64,000 nucleotides of DNA from CAIWHR01 sp963724975 (lineage in GTDB: Bacteria; Pseudomonadota; Gammaproteobacteria; Burkholderiales; Casimicrobiaceae): the NCBI GenBank assembly GCA_963724975.1, contig CAVRXB010000001.1, positions 124,001 to 188,000 on the forward strand, written 5' to 3'. This document shows, one piece after another, positions 25,401 through 34,200 of the stretch. The notes below the pieces were generated by a model that did no database searches, was not told the origin of the DNA, and worked only from the letters and a program-made list of their open reading frames with translations. The first letter of the stretch is position 1; each line of letters starts with the position of its first letter. Made by a program: the position numbers and the translations under genes.

Positions 25401-25686
25401 GCTGTTGCGACAGCCGCGTATAGCCGCAGAGATCGGCGAACAGGACCGTAACGGGACGGCGCTCGGCCTCCGCGGACGAGGCTCCGGCAGGCGTCGCAAT
25501 CAGGGACGGGGCCATACTCGACAGCGAGCCGCCGCAACCGCCGCAGAATTTCTCGCCGGGCTCGTTCGCGAATCCGCACGTCGGGCACACAACAGGCAAC
25601 GCGGCGCCGCATTGCGCGCAGAACCGGCGCCCGGCGCGGTTTTCTGCATTGCAATTCGCGCATACCAGCCGATTGCCGTCGCTCAT
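22426..25686 (-). CDS. Zinc-ribbon / class III nucleotide cyclase / AAA ATPase / TPR protein
   Basis: A 1086-residue multidomain protein. Residues 1 to about 55 hold two zinc ribbons (CANC...CAQC and CPTC...CGGC). Residues about 80-255 form a class III adenylate/guanylate cyclase: the first metal Asp in LFADLCGYTRLS, the second in KHVGDAVMAVFG, and the Asn in GPSVNLAARL that supports the transition state. Residues about 270-560 form an AAA-like ATPase, with Walker A GDPGIGKSR and Walker B VLITIEDLQWAD. The remainder is a helical TPR-like region (roughly 640-1070). Such proteins are thought to act as ligand- or partner-sensing cyclases or ATPase switches. It stands alone, and its target is unknown. 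Confidence 0.88.
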   Translation of the reverse strand: MSDGNRLVCANCNAENRAGRRFCAQCGAALPVVCPTCGFANEPGEKFCGGCGGSLSSMAPSLIATPAGASSAEAERRPVTVLFADLCGYTRLSQQLDPEDIHQLLERFFGVVDAIVERFGGRVDKHVGDAVMAVFGAPVAHGDEPARAVRAAEAIQRAMPDIGALSGLRLDTHIGIAAGEVVASGVGSEQHRAYTVLGPSVNLAARLVGIAGAGEVVMDDVVHDAIAREATCTMLEALVIKGIDRPVTAWRLKALVAGGDAGTVPPFVGRTGELAQLTALIRACVSSGTGTVVHVRGDPGIGKSRLVAELRRIATAERFACHTGLVLDFGTAQGRDPVRDVVASLVGLQSPSSASDRAQAVDTVIERGIVSADRRPFLADLLDLPLPADGRELYEAMDSAARQRARGDVLIELVEAASRAAPVLITIEDLQWADNVTLTYVAALTRATRGSRVLLLLTSRADGDPLSGGFRASLAGCALVTLDIAPLSDADAVTLAGGLFATSAALARKCIERAGGNPFFLEQLLRAAEESDDRLPASLHSLVLARVDRLPERERAALRAAAILGQRFPLAALRHLIAAPDYDCAALLGASLVRPDGEELLFAHALIRDGVYASLTRARRTELHRAAAAWYGERDQALSAEHLDRAEAPEAVQAYLAAAQAQSAALHTERALSLAERGAALAREPSDVYALNMLCGRLRCEAGEGNPAIVAYGNALAAACDPAQRCRALLGIGAGHRLIGSVDAALAALAEAEPVAREHALTRELAELHHTRGNVLFARGDVTGCRAAHETALVCAKQIGDVAWEARAVSGLADASYAVARMRTAFKRFSECVALCDAHGLTRIKIPNLAMAGHCRIYLTEFDAGIASMEVANELARQVGDRHGEMFSLESKGLLLAFGARYEESEPVLERALVLATSLGARRYQAVLLTVLGEVSLSFGRTAEAHDRNEQALLFARETGMRFIGPFILALKARMESDPVKREQYRSEGQRLIDQGGVGHSPIAYHRLGIEDTLSRGEWERTRAHAAALESYTSNERLPYTDFLIARGRALAALGANPQEAAARGELERLKADALRLKWPIGWHAH

Positions 25687-25728
25687 CGTGCGCCTCTAGT
25701 CACGCCACCCCCCGCCCGCTGTCTGCCA

Positions 25729-26064
25729 TCAGCCGCTGACGCTGCATCGCGCTTCTTCGGAATCGACAAATTCGGCGAGCGTAATGCCATGCAACGGTTT
25801 GGGGAGCTGCGTAAAGCGTACGCCGGCCGCGGTCATCGCACGGTGAAACGCATGGACATCGGACGCGCCGAAGCCGAGATGCGTCGATCCGGCCGGATTC
25901 TCGGTCGATGCCGGATGCAGCGCGAGCGTCGTTTCGCCGGTCGCGAACTCGGTCCACTCGGGCGAGGCAAATTTGAGCTTCAGTCCCAGCGTGTCGCGAT
26001 AGAAGCTCACCGCACGATCCATATCCGCGACAAAGTGAATTGCATAGCCGAGCTTGAGTTCCAT
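25729..26064 (-). CDS. Glyoxalase/bleomycin-resistance (VOC) family protein
   Basis: A single VOC-fold unit of 111 residues, starting MELKLGYAIHFVADMDRAV at the ATG at 26064. That ATG has an excellent GGAGGAAAT ribosome site; a longer open frame upstream lacks one. It has the betaalphabetabetabeta pattern with the family's FYRDTLGLKL helix and ends EFVDSEEARCSVSG. Small VOC proteins bind a metal and act as lyases, isomerases or resistance proteins; this one has no assignable substrate. It lies 80 bases after the sauT-like ligase on the same strand and may be cotranscribed. Confidence 0.8.
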   Translation of the reverse strand: MELKLGYAIHFVADMDRAVSFYRDTLGLKLKFASPEWTEFATGETTLALHPASTENPAGSTHLGFGASDVHAFHRAMTAAGVRFTQLPKPLHGITLAEFVDSEEARCSVSG

Positions 26065-26143
26065 ATTTCCTCCAGTCGGGTGAGCGTTGGCGCCGATCAA
26101 GAACCACGAAAAATGATACCTGCCCGCACCAAGGCGAAGGAGA

Positions 26144-27658
26144 TCAGCGAAGACTCTCCGCGAGCTTCAATCGCTGGACTTTGCCGGACGGCCCTTTCGG
26201 CAATGCGGCGACGAAGCGAAATGCCTTCGGCGTCTTGTAGCGGCCGAGCTCGCGCAGGCAGTGCGCGCGAAGATCGTCCTCGGTGCACGTCGTATCCGCT
26301 TTCAGGACCACGCAGGCCAGGATGTCCTGACCGTATTCCGCGTCCGGGATGCCAACCGCCGCGGCCTCGAGCACCGCCGGGTACCGGAGCAGCGCCTCAT
26401 CGATCTCGCGAGGCGCGATATTCTCGCCTCCTTTGATGATCAGCTCCTTCAATCGCCCGGTGATGAAGTAGAAACCGTCGCGATCACGATAGCCGAGATC
26501 GCCGGTGGCGAGCCAACCGCCGGCACGAAGCGTGCGCGCGGTCGCCTCGGTGTCTTCGTGATAACGCAACATCACATTGGCGCCGCGCACCTCGATTTCG
26601 CCGCTTTCTCCTTCGCCGAGGACCGCGCCGTCCGACGCGACGATGCGAGCTTCCACGCCGAGCGGCAACCCCGGAGAGCCGATTTTGCGTCGGCTTGGAT
26701 CGAGCGGATTCGCGAACGCCACCGACGCGCACTCGGTCAATCCCATCGCCTCCAGCACAGAAATGCCGAACCGCGATTCGAACGCACGATGCTGCTCGGG
26801 CGGCAGCGGCGCGGATGCCGAGCGTGCGAAACGAATCTTCCGGCACGCCGCCGCCTGCGCGGGCGTCGGGTCGGCGCCATTGAGGAGGTAAGCGATGATC
26901 GTCGGCACCACGTTGAGCCACGTCGGCTCGTAGCGCTCGACCCAGCCCCACCACTGCGAAGCGCTGAAGCGATGGGGGATCACGATGCTGCCGCCCGCCA
27001 GGAGTGGTGAAATCGTGGCGATGCACTGGCCGTTCACGTGATAGAGCGGCAACGACGAGAGCACGCGATCGGCGGCGGTGAATGCATGCGCTTCGCATAC
27101 TGCGCGCCCGGCGTGGATCAGGTTCGCGTGCGAAAGCACTGCGCCTTTAGGCGTTCCGGTCGTGCCCGACGTGTACATCAGCAGCGCCGGCGATTCGGGA
27201 CGAAGCGTCGGTTCTTGCCGGGAAATCCTCGTCGCGGCGACGCAAAGATCGTCGGGCGAGGTCGCGCGCACGATCACCCTGCGTCCCAGCTTCCCCACAA
27301 TCGACTGCAGCCGCGAGACGAATTCAGGCGCCGAAAACACGATACGCGTCCGCGAGTGGACAAGCGTGTGCGCAATGAGCGCATCCTGCGCGAGCAAGCT
27401 GATCGGCGATGCGACGTAGCCGCCGTGCATGGCGCCGAGGAACACGCCGGCGGCCGCGATGCCGTTCGGCAGCATCCAGGAGACGACCTCGCCAGGACTG
27501 ATGCCGAGCGCTGAAAGTTCGGCCGCCAGCCCGTTCGCGGTGTCGCGCAACGCGCCGTACATCACGGTGGATCCGGGCTCGGGCGCCAGCAGGAGCGGCG
27601 CTTGCGGTTGCGTGTTCGCGTAGCGGTCGATCACCTCGCGGATCGACTGCGGCGCCAT
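26144..27658 (-). CDS. sauT: AMP-forming acyl-CoA synthetase, probable sulfoacetate-CoA ligase (SauT-like)
   Basis: ANL-superfamily ligase of about 504 residues. The P-loop-like motif A3 is LLMYTSGTTGTPKGAVLSH, A5 is EAMGLTECASVAF, A7 is GGWLATGDLGYRDRDGF, and the C-terminal catalytic Lys lies in GPSGKVQRLKL. It is directly downstream of a sauS-like aldehyde dehydrogenase. In Cupriavidus the SauT ligase makes sulfoacetyl-CoA from sulfoacetate and SauS reduces it to sulfoacetaldehyde. The sulfoacetate assignment rests on this neighbourhood, since family members act on many acids. A GTG at 27673, overlapping the sauS stop, is an alternative start. Confidence 0.8.
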   Translation of the reverse strand: MAPQSIREVIDRYANTQPQAPLLLAPEPGSTVMYGALRDTANGLAAELSALGISPGEVVSWMLPNGIAAAGVFLGAMHGGYVASPISLLAQDALIAHTLVHSRTRIVFSAPEFVSRLQSIVGKLGRRVIVRATSPDDLCVAATRISRQEPTLRPESPALLMYTSGTTGTPKGAVLSHANLIHAGRAVCEAHAFTAADRVLSSLPLYHVNGQCIATISPLLAGGSIVIPHRFSASQWWGWVERYEPTWLNVVPTIIAYLLNGADPTPAQAAACRKIRFARSASAPLPPEQHRAFESRFGISVLEAMGLTECASVAFANPLDPSRRKIGSPGLPLGVEARIVASDGAVLGEGESGEIEVRGANVMLRYHEDTEATARTLRAGGWLATGDLGYRDRDGFYFITGRLKELIIKGGENIAPREIDEALLRYPAVLEAAAVGIPDAEYGQDILACVVLKADTTCTEDDLRAHCLRELGRYKTPKAFRFVAALPKGPSGKVQRLKLAESLR

Positions 27659-27665
27659 CGCGGCG

Positions 27666-29093
27666 TCAAACACGGAATTTTCGCCGGTATGCTCCGAAAA
27701 TCTCGTCGTCGGTCGGCTCGCGAATGTCTGCGGGAGCGAGCGGCATCACGACGCGCGTGATGTTGAGAAAATGCCGGTAGTTGAGGTTATCGGAAAGACT
27801 GTTGCGGCCCCACGTCCCGCAGCCCATCGACAGCGAGAACGGCAACGAATTGTCGAAGCTGCCGCCGGTTGCGAAACAGTGGACCTGATTGACGATGACG
27901 CGGCACACGGGCAATGTCAGTCCGAGTTCTACCGCGCGTTTCGGATCGCGAGTGTGCAAACCGACCGAGTGCCCGGCGCCCTGGTAAGCAAGGAGGCGCG
28001 CGGCGAGATCGGCGGCGGCAGCAAAATCCCGCACGCGATAAAGCGCGAGCACCGGGGAGAGCTTCTCGCCCGAGAACGGATGCGCGGGTCCGACACCGGT
28101 TTCCTCGACGAGCAGAAATCGTGCGCTGTCGAGCTGCGGCCGCACGAGACCGGCAAGCGCCGCAATCGTCGGCGCGGCTTTTGCAATGACGGCGGGTGAA
28201 AGCCTGCCATCGGGGAACATCTCCTCCTGCAAGCGCCGTGTTTCCTCTCCGTCCAGCAGCACGCCTCCTTCGCGGTCAAATGCGGCGATCAGCGCGTCGG
28301 CGGCAGCGTCGACCACGATCACGCTGTTTTCCGACGAGCACGAAGTTGCGTGATCGAACGTCTTGGAGCGCGCGATCTTCGCGGCGGCGGCCGCCACGTC
28401 GGCCGTCTCGTCCACGATCGCAGCAACGTTGCCCGGGCCCACGCCGAGCGCGGGTGTGCCGCTTTCGTAGGCGGCGCGCACGTTGGTCTTCGATCCGGTG
28501 GCGACCACGAGATCCGCCTGCCGCATCAGGGCAAACGTCTGTTCGCGCATCACCGGCGCCGGCAGCATCTGCACGAGGTCGCGCGGCGCACCGAGCCGAC
28601 CGCCGAGCTCGGCACTGACGTACTGAAGCAACAGCGAAAGCGTCGACGCGCCCTTCGGCGACGGCGCGACGATGATCGCGTTGCGGCCCTTCAATGCGTT
28701 GATGATGTTGTTCGCCGGCGTCGCCGCCGGATTCGTTGACGGCGTGATCGCGGCGACGACGCCGACCGGTCGCGCGATCTCGATCAGGCCTCGCGTCCGG
28801 TCTTCGGAAATCACTCCGACTGACTTGGTACCTCGGAGGTCGCGCAGAAGGCCAAGCGTCTTGCGATGATTCTTCGCCATCTTGTCGGCGACGCTGCCGA
28901 GGCCCGTGTCGCGCACGGCGAGCTCGGCGAGCGCCTTGTTTCTTCCAGGTTCGACGATCGCCCAGCCCGCCGCGGTCACCGCTTCGTCAACGCGTTCCTG
29001 CGACCATGTTTCGTATTCGCGTTGCGCCGCGCGTGCCCGCGCAAGGAGCGCGGCAATGACGGCGTCGGGTGAGCCCTCGGCAGGCGCGTTCAT
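27666..29093 (-). CDS. sauS: CoA-acylating aldehyde dehydrogenase, probable sulfoacetaldehyde dehydrogenase (SauS-like)
   Basis: It has 475 residues and belongs to the acylating aldehyde dehydrogenase branch (EutE/SauS type), not the hydrolytic one. The N-terminal NAD-binding segments are PVGVVAAITPSTNP and GRNAIIVAPSPKG. The catalytic Cys252 lies in HATSCSSENSVIV, and GVGPGNVAAIVDETAD is characteristic of the branch. The expected reaction is sulfoacetyl-CoA + NAD(P)H giving sulfoacetaldehyde + CoA. It lies between a TTT binding protein and the sauT-like ligase. It could act on another acyl-CoA, but the linked xsc supports sulfoacetaldehyde. Confidence 0.83.
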   Translation of the reverse strand: MNAPAEGSPDAVIAALLARARAAQREYETWSQERVDEAVTAAGWAIVEPGRNKALAELAVRDTGLGSVADKMAKNHRKTLGLLRDLRGTKSVGVISEDRTRGLIEIARPVGVVAAITPSTNPAATPANNIINALKGRNAIIVAPSPKGASTLSLLLQYVSAELGGRLGAPRDLVQMLPAPVMREQTFALMRQADLVVATGSKTNVRAAYESGTPALGVGPGNVAAIVDETADVAAAAAKIARSKTFDHATSCSSENSVIVVDAAADALIAAFDREGGVLLDGEETRRLQEEMFPDGRLSPAVIAKAAPTIAALAGLVRPQLDSARFLLVEETGVGPAHPFSGEKLSPVLALYRVRDFAAAADLAARLLAYQGAGHSVGLHTRDPKRAVELGLTLPVCRVIVNQVHCFATGGSFDNSLPFSLSMGCGTWGRNSLSDNLNYRHFLNITRVVMPLAPADIREPTDDEIFGAYRRKFRV

Positions 29094-29106
29094 CGCTCAG
29101 CCAGCA

Positions 29107-30077
29107 TTACTCGGGCTTGATGCCGGCGGTCTTGATCACGAGCTCCCATTTCGCGAGCTCTTCCTTGATGATGCGGTCGAATTCCGCCTGCGACGACGAC
29201 GCGGCCTCGGCGCCTTGCGCGAACAGTCTTTCCTTCACCTGTGGATTCTCCAGCACCTTGACGAACGCCGCGTTCAACTTGGCGACGATCGCGGGAGGCG
29301 TCCGCGCGGGTGCGAGCGCGCCGTACCACGACTCGACCGCATAGTCCGGTACGCCCGCTTCGGCGATCGTCGGCACATCCGGCGCCGAGGCGCTGCGCTT
29401 CGCGCTGGCGACGGCGATCGCCCGCAGCCGGCCGGATTTCACATGTTGCAACGCGGCGGGCATCGAGACGATCGCGAGCTGCACCTGCCCGCCGATCGTG
29501 TCCGTGATCGCCGGACCGCCGCCCTTGTAGGGGACGTGAACCATGTCGACGCCGGTCTTGAGCTTGAAGAGCTCGCCCGCGACATGCGCCGGTGAGCCGA
29601 TGCCGACCGATGCGTAATTGAGCTTTCCCGGATTCGCCTTGGCATACGCAATGAGCTCTTTGACGTTGGTGATGGGCACCGATGGGTTGACGACGACGAT
29701 CTGCGGTATCAACGCCACCAGACTCACCGGGACGAAGTCACGCTCGACGTCGAACGGCAGCTTTTCATAAAGCTTCGGATTGATCGTGTGCGACGACAAC
29801 GTGAATAGGATCGTGTAGCCGTCGGCAGGTGCCTTGGCGACAATGTCGGTTCCCAGGTTGCCGGCAGCACCCCCGCGATTGTCGATGACGATGGGTTGGC
29901 CCAGAGCCGTCGCGAGCGGTTCATTGACGATCCGCGCGACAACATCGGTTCCGCCACCCGGTGGATAGGGAACGACGAACTTGATCGGCTTGGTCGGATA
30001 GTCCTGCGCGTTCGCCGCGCCGAGAAGGCAACCAGCGACAACGCAAGTAAAGGAAGCCACGGCGCGCGAACCATCAT
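29107..30077 (-). CDS. Tripartite tricarboxylate (TTT/Bug) family substrate-binding protein, apparent frameshift in the signal peptide
   Basis: Periplasmic Bug-type receptor. The mature part starts QDYPTKPIKFVVPYPPGGGT and has the family's VIDNRGGAAGNLGTDIVAK and VPYKGGGPAITD segments, ending WELVIKTAGIKPE. As sequenced, the frame can only start at a GTG at 30060 with no ribosome site. A true signal peptide, MMVRAPWLPLLALSLVAFSA, begins at the ATG at 30077 behind a GAGGGA site but is one base out of frame. Adding one base near 30014-30023 joins them into 324 codons. No TctA/TctB membrane genes are near, which is common for Bug proteins. Context suggests a sulfonate such as sulfoacetate as ligand; this is inference. 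Confidence 0.85.
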
Positions 30078-30454
30078 CGGAGTCCCTCGTTCAGGTGCAG
30101 CGCATCGAACCGCCGCACGCGGGGATGCCTATTCTGCCACGGGCGTTATCGCACGTAAGCCTGCCGCAACCTGAAGGCGGCGCTGGTGTGTCGTCGACAA
30201 GGGATAAAAATCGGGCCGCCGGCGGCTGGGGGGCGGCCGGCGGCACCAGTGGATGGCTCACGCCAATCCTGGCGTCTTGCGGATCTAGTCGTCCGCCTCG
30301 ACGATTCAATACGCCCGATGCACGGGCTGAATTGATCTCTGCGTTGGAAGCACTATCCGCCGTTCGGTACCGGCGGGCTTTGACTACGATCAACTTCGCT
30401 CGGATTGGCTGCGCCGGGGGGGCTCGCGGGCAGGTGCGTCTGCTGAACGCGCGG
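30078..30454. other. 377-base spacer between xsc and the TTT binding protein
   Basis: I find no supportable gene. The only notable structure is a GC-rich inverted region near 30205-30245 (CGGGCCGCCGGCGGC... and GGCGGCCGGCGGC). It may weaken transcription from xsc into the downstream genes, or this spacer may hold a separate promoter. I see no clear -35/-10 pair. Confidence 0.4.
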
Positions 30455-32255
30455 CTAGCCGTGCTTCGCGGCGGTCGACTTGTACTTGGCAAGGTGGCGC
30501 GTCGGAAGCGCAAGCGCGTCGCGGCGGAACGGGTCGCCGAGCTCGCGCGTAACCATCATTTCCAGCACGGTCGTCTTGCCCTCGTCTTGCGCCTTGGCTG
30601 CGTCACGCAGCGCGGGCCCCACGTCTGAAAGCACGTCGATACGCAAGCCCTCGGCGCCCATCGCCTTCGCCACTTCGGCCCACGATGGCTGCTTGTCGAG
30701 ATTGACGCCAACGAACCGCTTCTCGTAGAAATCGACGTGGTTCTTCTTCTCCGCGCCCCACTGGCCATTATTGAAGACGATCGCCGTGACGGGAATGCCC
30801 TCGCGCACGCATGTCTGCAGCTCGCCGAAGCTCATCCCCCATGCGCCGTCGCCGACATAGGCGACCGCGTAACGATCGGGGGCGGCGACCTTCGCGCCGA
30901 CGATCGTCGGGAATGCGTAGCCGCAGTTGCCGAAGCTCATCGCGGCGAACATCGAGCGCGGCTGATCGAAGCGGAGGTACGAATTCGACACCGAGCATAT
31001 GTTGCCGATGTCGGTCGACACCATCGCGCCAGGCGGGCATGGCGCGCTCGAGCTCGCGCAGCATCTGACGTGGATGCATATGCCGCGAATCCTTCGCGAC
31101 TTCGAGCGACCATTTATCCTTCTCGTGTGTCCAGCCGTCGAGTTCGGATTCCCATGCGTCTTTTGCCGCCTTCACTTCGGCAAGACGCGCCTCCTTGTTC
31201 GCGAGACACGCGAGCGAACTGCCGGCAAGACGGACGAGCAGCGCAACCGCCGCCGCCTTCGCGTCGCCACAGATGCCGACCGAGATCGGCTTCACGAGCC
31301 CCAGCATCGTCGCGTCGGCATCGACCTGGATGATCTTCGCATCCTTCGGCCAATACTCGATTCCGTACTGCGGCAACGTGCCGAATGGACCGAGCCTCGT
31401 TCCGAGTGCCAATACGACGTCGGCTTTCGCAATCAGCTTCATCGCCGCCTGGCTGCCCTGGTAGCCGAGGGGACCGACCCACAGCGGATGACGCGCCGGG
31501 AACGCGTCGTTGTGCAGATAGCTCACGGCAACCGGCGCCTGCAGGCGCTCGGCGAGGCGAATGGCATCCGCCTGGGCGTCACCCATCACGACGCCGCCGC
31601 CGCACAGGATCACCGGGAACTTCGCCGCCGCGAGCAGCGCCGCGGCTTGGTCCAGGCTCGACTCGCCGCCGGCACCGCGTTCGATCGCGATCGGTCGCGG
31701 AATCTCGCATTCGATGTCGCCATAGAAGAAATCGCGCGGAATGTTGAGTTGCGCCGGCCCCAGTTCGAGCAGCGCGCGATCGAACGCACGGCTCGTGAGC
31801 TCCGCCATCCGTGAGCGATTGTTGACGTGCGCCTGGAATTTCGTGATCTTCGAGAAGATCGGCAGCTGCTCGGTCTCCTGGAATCCGCCGAGGCCGATGG
31901 TCGCGCTGCCGGTTTCGGGCGTGACGACGACGACCGGCGAATGCGCCCAGAACGCAGCCGCGGTCGACGTGACGAAATTGGTGATGCCGGGACCGTTTTG
32001 TCCGATGCACACGCCGTGGCGGCCCGAGACGCGCGCGTACCCGTCCGCCATGTGGCCGCCGCCCTGCTCGTGCGCCACCGAGATGAAGCGGATACCGGCG
32101 AGCGGAAAGAGGTCGAGCGCATCCATGTACGCCGATCCGACGATTCCGAATACATCCTTCACGCCGTGGGCGACGAGCGTTTCTACGAACGCCTCCGCAG
32201 GCGTCATCTTCTGGCGTCCGCTGACAGGCAGGGCCAGATCGGAGAGCTTGTTCAC
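30455..32255 (-). CDS. xsc: Sulfoacetaldehyde acetyltransferase Xsc, split by an apparent 1-base frameshift
   Basis: Thiamine-diphosphate enzyme that converts sulfoacetaldehyde and phosphate to acetyl phosphate and sulfite, the desulfonation step of C2-sulfonate breakdown. The N-terminal pyrimidine domain has GQNGPGITNFVT and HEQGGGHMADGYAR. The middle domain shows the Xsc-like HNDAFPARHPLWVGPLGYQG and YWPKDAKIIQVDADA. The C-terminal diphosphate domain has GDGAWGMSFGELQ and NNGQWGAEKK, ending ELGDPFRRDAL. The frame breaks at about 31031: deleting one A there (T on the gene strand) turns AMPAWRDGV into AMPAGAMVSTDIGN and gives 599 residues, the family length. As written, the protein would lack its cofactor-binding third. 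Confidence 0.9.
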
Positions 32256-32343
32256 GGTTTGCTCCGCAGGGATTACTGTTCAGGGAAGTCGAGTTTTTCA
32301 CAGTGCAAGATCACGCGCAAGGGTTGGGTTGCGCGACGAGGTG

Positions 32344-32372
32344 TTGCCAACGCGAGCCGAACTGTCTACATT
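32344..32372 (+). promoter_or_regulatory. Candidate sigma-70 promoter of the TRAP transporter operon
   Basis: TTGCCA (32344-32349), a 17-base spacer and TACATT (32367-32372) in the divergent xsc/dctP gap. The predicted start is about 70 bases before the dctP ATG. No operator repeat is obvious. Confidence 0.5.
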
Positions 32373-32448
32373 CACCGGGCGGCAGGAGCGCCGAAGACGC
32401 GCCCGCCGCATCCCGCTCGTTCCCGCGCCATTTAATTCCGGAGGATCG

Positions 32449-33570
32449 ATGAAACGGTATTGGCTTTCTCTAGGCCTCACCCTGCTCGTTGCCGCAACGC
32501 TTGGCAGCGGCGCGGCGTTCGCGCAGACAGCTCAGCAGCCCGTCAGGATGCGCATTCAGACGGCCGTTCCCTCTGCTTCGATCTACTTCGAACTTCTGAA
32601 GAAGATGGCCGACCGGATCGACCGGATGTCGGCGGGCCGCGTGAAAATGGAGATCCTGCCGGACGGCGCGATCGTTCCAGCGTTCGAGATCCTCGACGCG
32701 GTCGACAAGGGCATCGTCGAGGGCGGCTATGCATGGACGCATTATTGGTCAGGCAAGAATCCTGCGGCCGGCCTTTTCTCGAATCCGATGGCGGGCGCCG
32801 GCGTCGGGCTCGACCAGTTGTCGCACGTGGCGTGGATCTTCGAAGGCGGCGGCTACGACCTGTATCGCAAGCTCTACAGTGACGTGCTCAAAGTGAACGT
32901 CGAGCCGATATTCGTGCAGCCGATGGGGCCGGATCCGCTGGGCTGGTTCAAAGTGCCGATCAACAGCACGGCGGATTTCAAGAAGATGAAATATCGTGCA
33001 CCACCGGGCATCACCGGCGAGATCTTCAAGGAGATGGGTGTCGCGGCGGTTGCGCTACCGGGGGGCGAGATCGTGCCCGCCGCGCAGCGCGGTGTTATCG
33101 ACGCCGCCGAATGGATCGGGCCCGCCGACGACATGAATCTCGGGCTGCATACCGTGTGGAAACACTACTACCTTCAGGGTCTGCATCAGTCGACCGACAT
33201 CGGCGAAATCCTGATCAACAAGACCGTGTGGGACAAGCTGTCGCCGGATTTGAAGGAAATCATCCGCACAGCGGCGATGGCGTCGATGACCGAGACGTAT
33301 ACGTATAACGTTTATCGGAACGCACAGGCGATCGTAAAGCTACGCAACGAACACAAGGTCATCATCCACGACACGCCGAAGGACTTTTTCCCTGAGTTCG
33401 TCCGTGCGACCAACGTGGTGCTCGATCGCTACGCGGCCAAGGACGCCTTCTTCAAGCAGGTGCTCGACTCGCAGCGCAACTTTGCGAAGGTCGTCGTCCC
33501 ATACTGGACGAAGGTCATCGACCTTTATTCCGAGCTCGGCAACGCCGCGCTCGCCAACCAGCCGAAATAG
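32449..33570 (+). CDS. TRAP transporter substrate-binding protein (DctP family)
   Basis: Periplasmic receptor of 373 residues. The ATG at 32449 has a perfect GGAGG site six bases upstream and opens a signal peptide MKRYWLSLGLTLLVAATLGS with cleavage after AFA. The family arginine/ligand region is in KYRAPPGITGEIFKEMG, and VPAAQRGVIDAAEWIGP is the usual C-terminal lobe motif. DctQ and DctM genes follow. Beside xsc, and divergent from it, an organic sulfonate is a reasonable ligand guess. Close relatives of this DctP subgroup bind other organic acids, so this is not proof. Confidence 0.9.
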   Translation: MKRYWLSLGLTLLVAATLGSGAAFAQTAQQPVRMRIQTAVPSASIYFELLKKMADRIDRMSAGRVKMEILPDGAIVPAFEILDAVDKGIVEGGYAWTHYWSGKNPAAGLFSNPMAGAGVGLDQLSHVAWIFEGGGYDLYRKLYSDVLKVNVEPIFVQPMGPDPLGWFKVPINSTADFKKMKYRAPPGITGEIFKEMGVAAVALPGGEIVPAAQRGVIDAAEWIGPADDMNLGLHTVWKHYYLQGLHQSTDIGEILINKTVWDKLSPDLKEIIRTAAMASMTETYTYNVYRNAQAIVKLRNEHKVIIHDTPKDFFPEFVRATNVVLDRYAAKDAFFKQVLDSQRNFAKVVVPYWTKVIDLYSELGNAALANQPK

Positions 33571-33627
33571 GCATCCTCCGCGCGCCCCGCCGGACGGCCG
33601 CGACCGCGGCCGCTCCGGCTAAAGGCG

Positions 33628-34200
33628 ATGACCATGCCGAACCCGATGGTCGCGCGCGTCACTCGCGCGCTCGACGCCGTGACCCGTGCCACGGGCATGG
33701 CCGTCGCCTGGCTCATCCTGCCGATGGTGATGTCGCTCGTGTGGGAGGTCACAGCCCGCTATCTCTTCAACGCGCCAACGGAGTGGGCGTACGACATGAC
33801 GTTCATGCTGTACGGGACGTTTTTCATGCTGGGCTCGGCGTGGACGCTGCAACGCGGCGGCCATATCCGCACCGACAGCTTCTACGCCAACTGGACCGTC
33901 CGCACGCGGGCGCGCGTCGACCTTGCCTGCTATGCGGTGTTCTTCTTTCCGGCGATTGCGATATTCGGCTGGCTCGGTGTCGAATATTTCTGGAAATCGT
34001 TTCAGCAAGGTGAACGGATCGTCACGAGTCCGTGGCTGCCCATCATCTGGCCGTTCAAGTTCGTGATCCCGATGTCCGCATTATTGCTTCTGTTGCAAGG
34101 CATCTCCGAATGTCTCAAGAACTGGCCGCGGGCGTTCGGGCCCGATGACGATTCGGTGGACGCCGTTGCGACCGAAGTTGAAAGCGGGGCGAACACATGA
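33628..34200 (+). CDS. TRAP transporter small membrane subunit (DctQ family)
   Basis: It has 190 residues and four predicted membrane helices (about 22-45, 58-78, 98-120 and 140-162). The DctQ motif EWAYDMTFMLYGTFFMLGSA and the GGHIRTDSFY segment are present. It ends with ATGA overlapping the dctM start, so the two are translationally coupled. Confidence 0.92.
   Translation: MTMPNPMVARVTRALDAVTRATGMAVAWLILPMVMSLVWEVTARYLFNAPTEWAYDMTFMLYGTFFMLGSAWTLQRGGHIRTDSFYANWTVRTRARVDLACYAVFFFPAIAIFGWLGVEYFWKSFQQGERIVTSPWLPIIWPFKFVIPMSALLLLLQGISECLKNWPRAFGPDDDSVDAVATEVESGANT

Noticed and set aside
30091..30513. Possible small gene in the xsc-TTT spacer
   Set aside because: The frame has no ribosome site, an Arg/Pro/Ala-rich composition and overlaps the xsc end; no family is recognised.
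30455..32255. Acetolactate synthase or another generic TPP enzyme in place of Xsc
   Set aside because: HNDAFP, VGPLGYQG, YWPKDAKIIQVD and the ELGDPFRRDA ending are Xsc-like, and the neighbours are C2-sulfonate genes.
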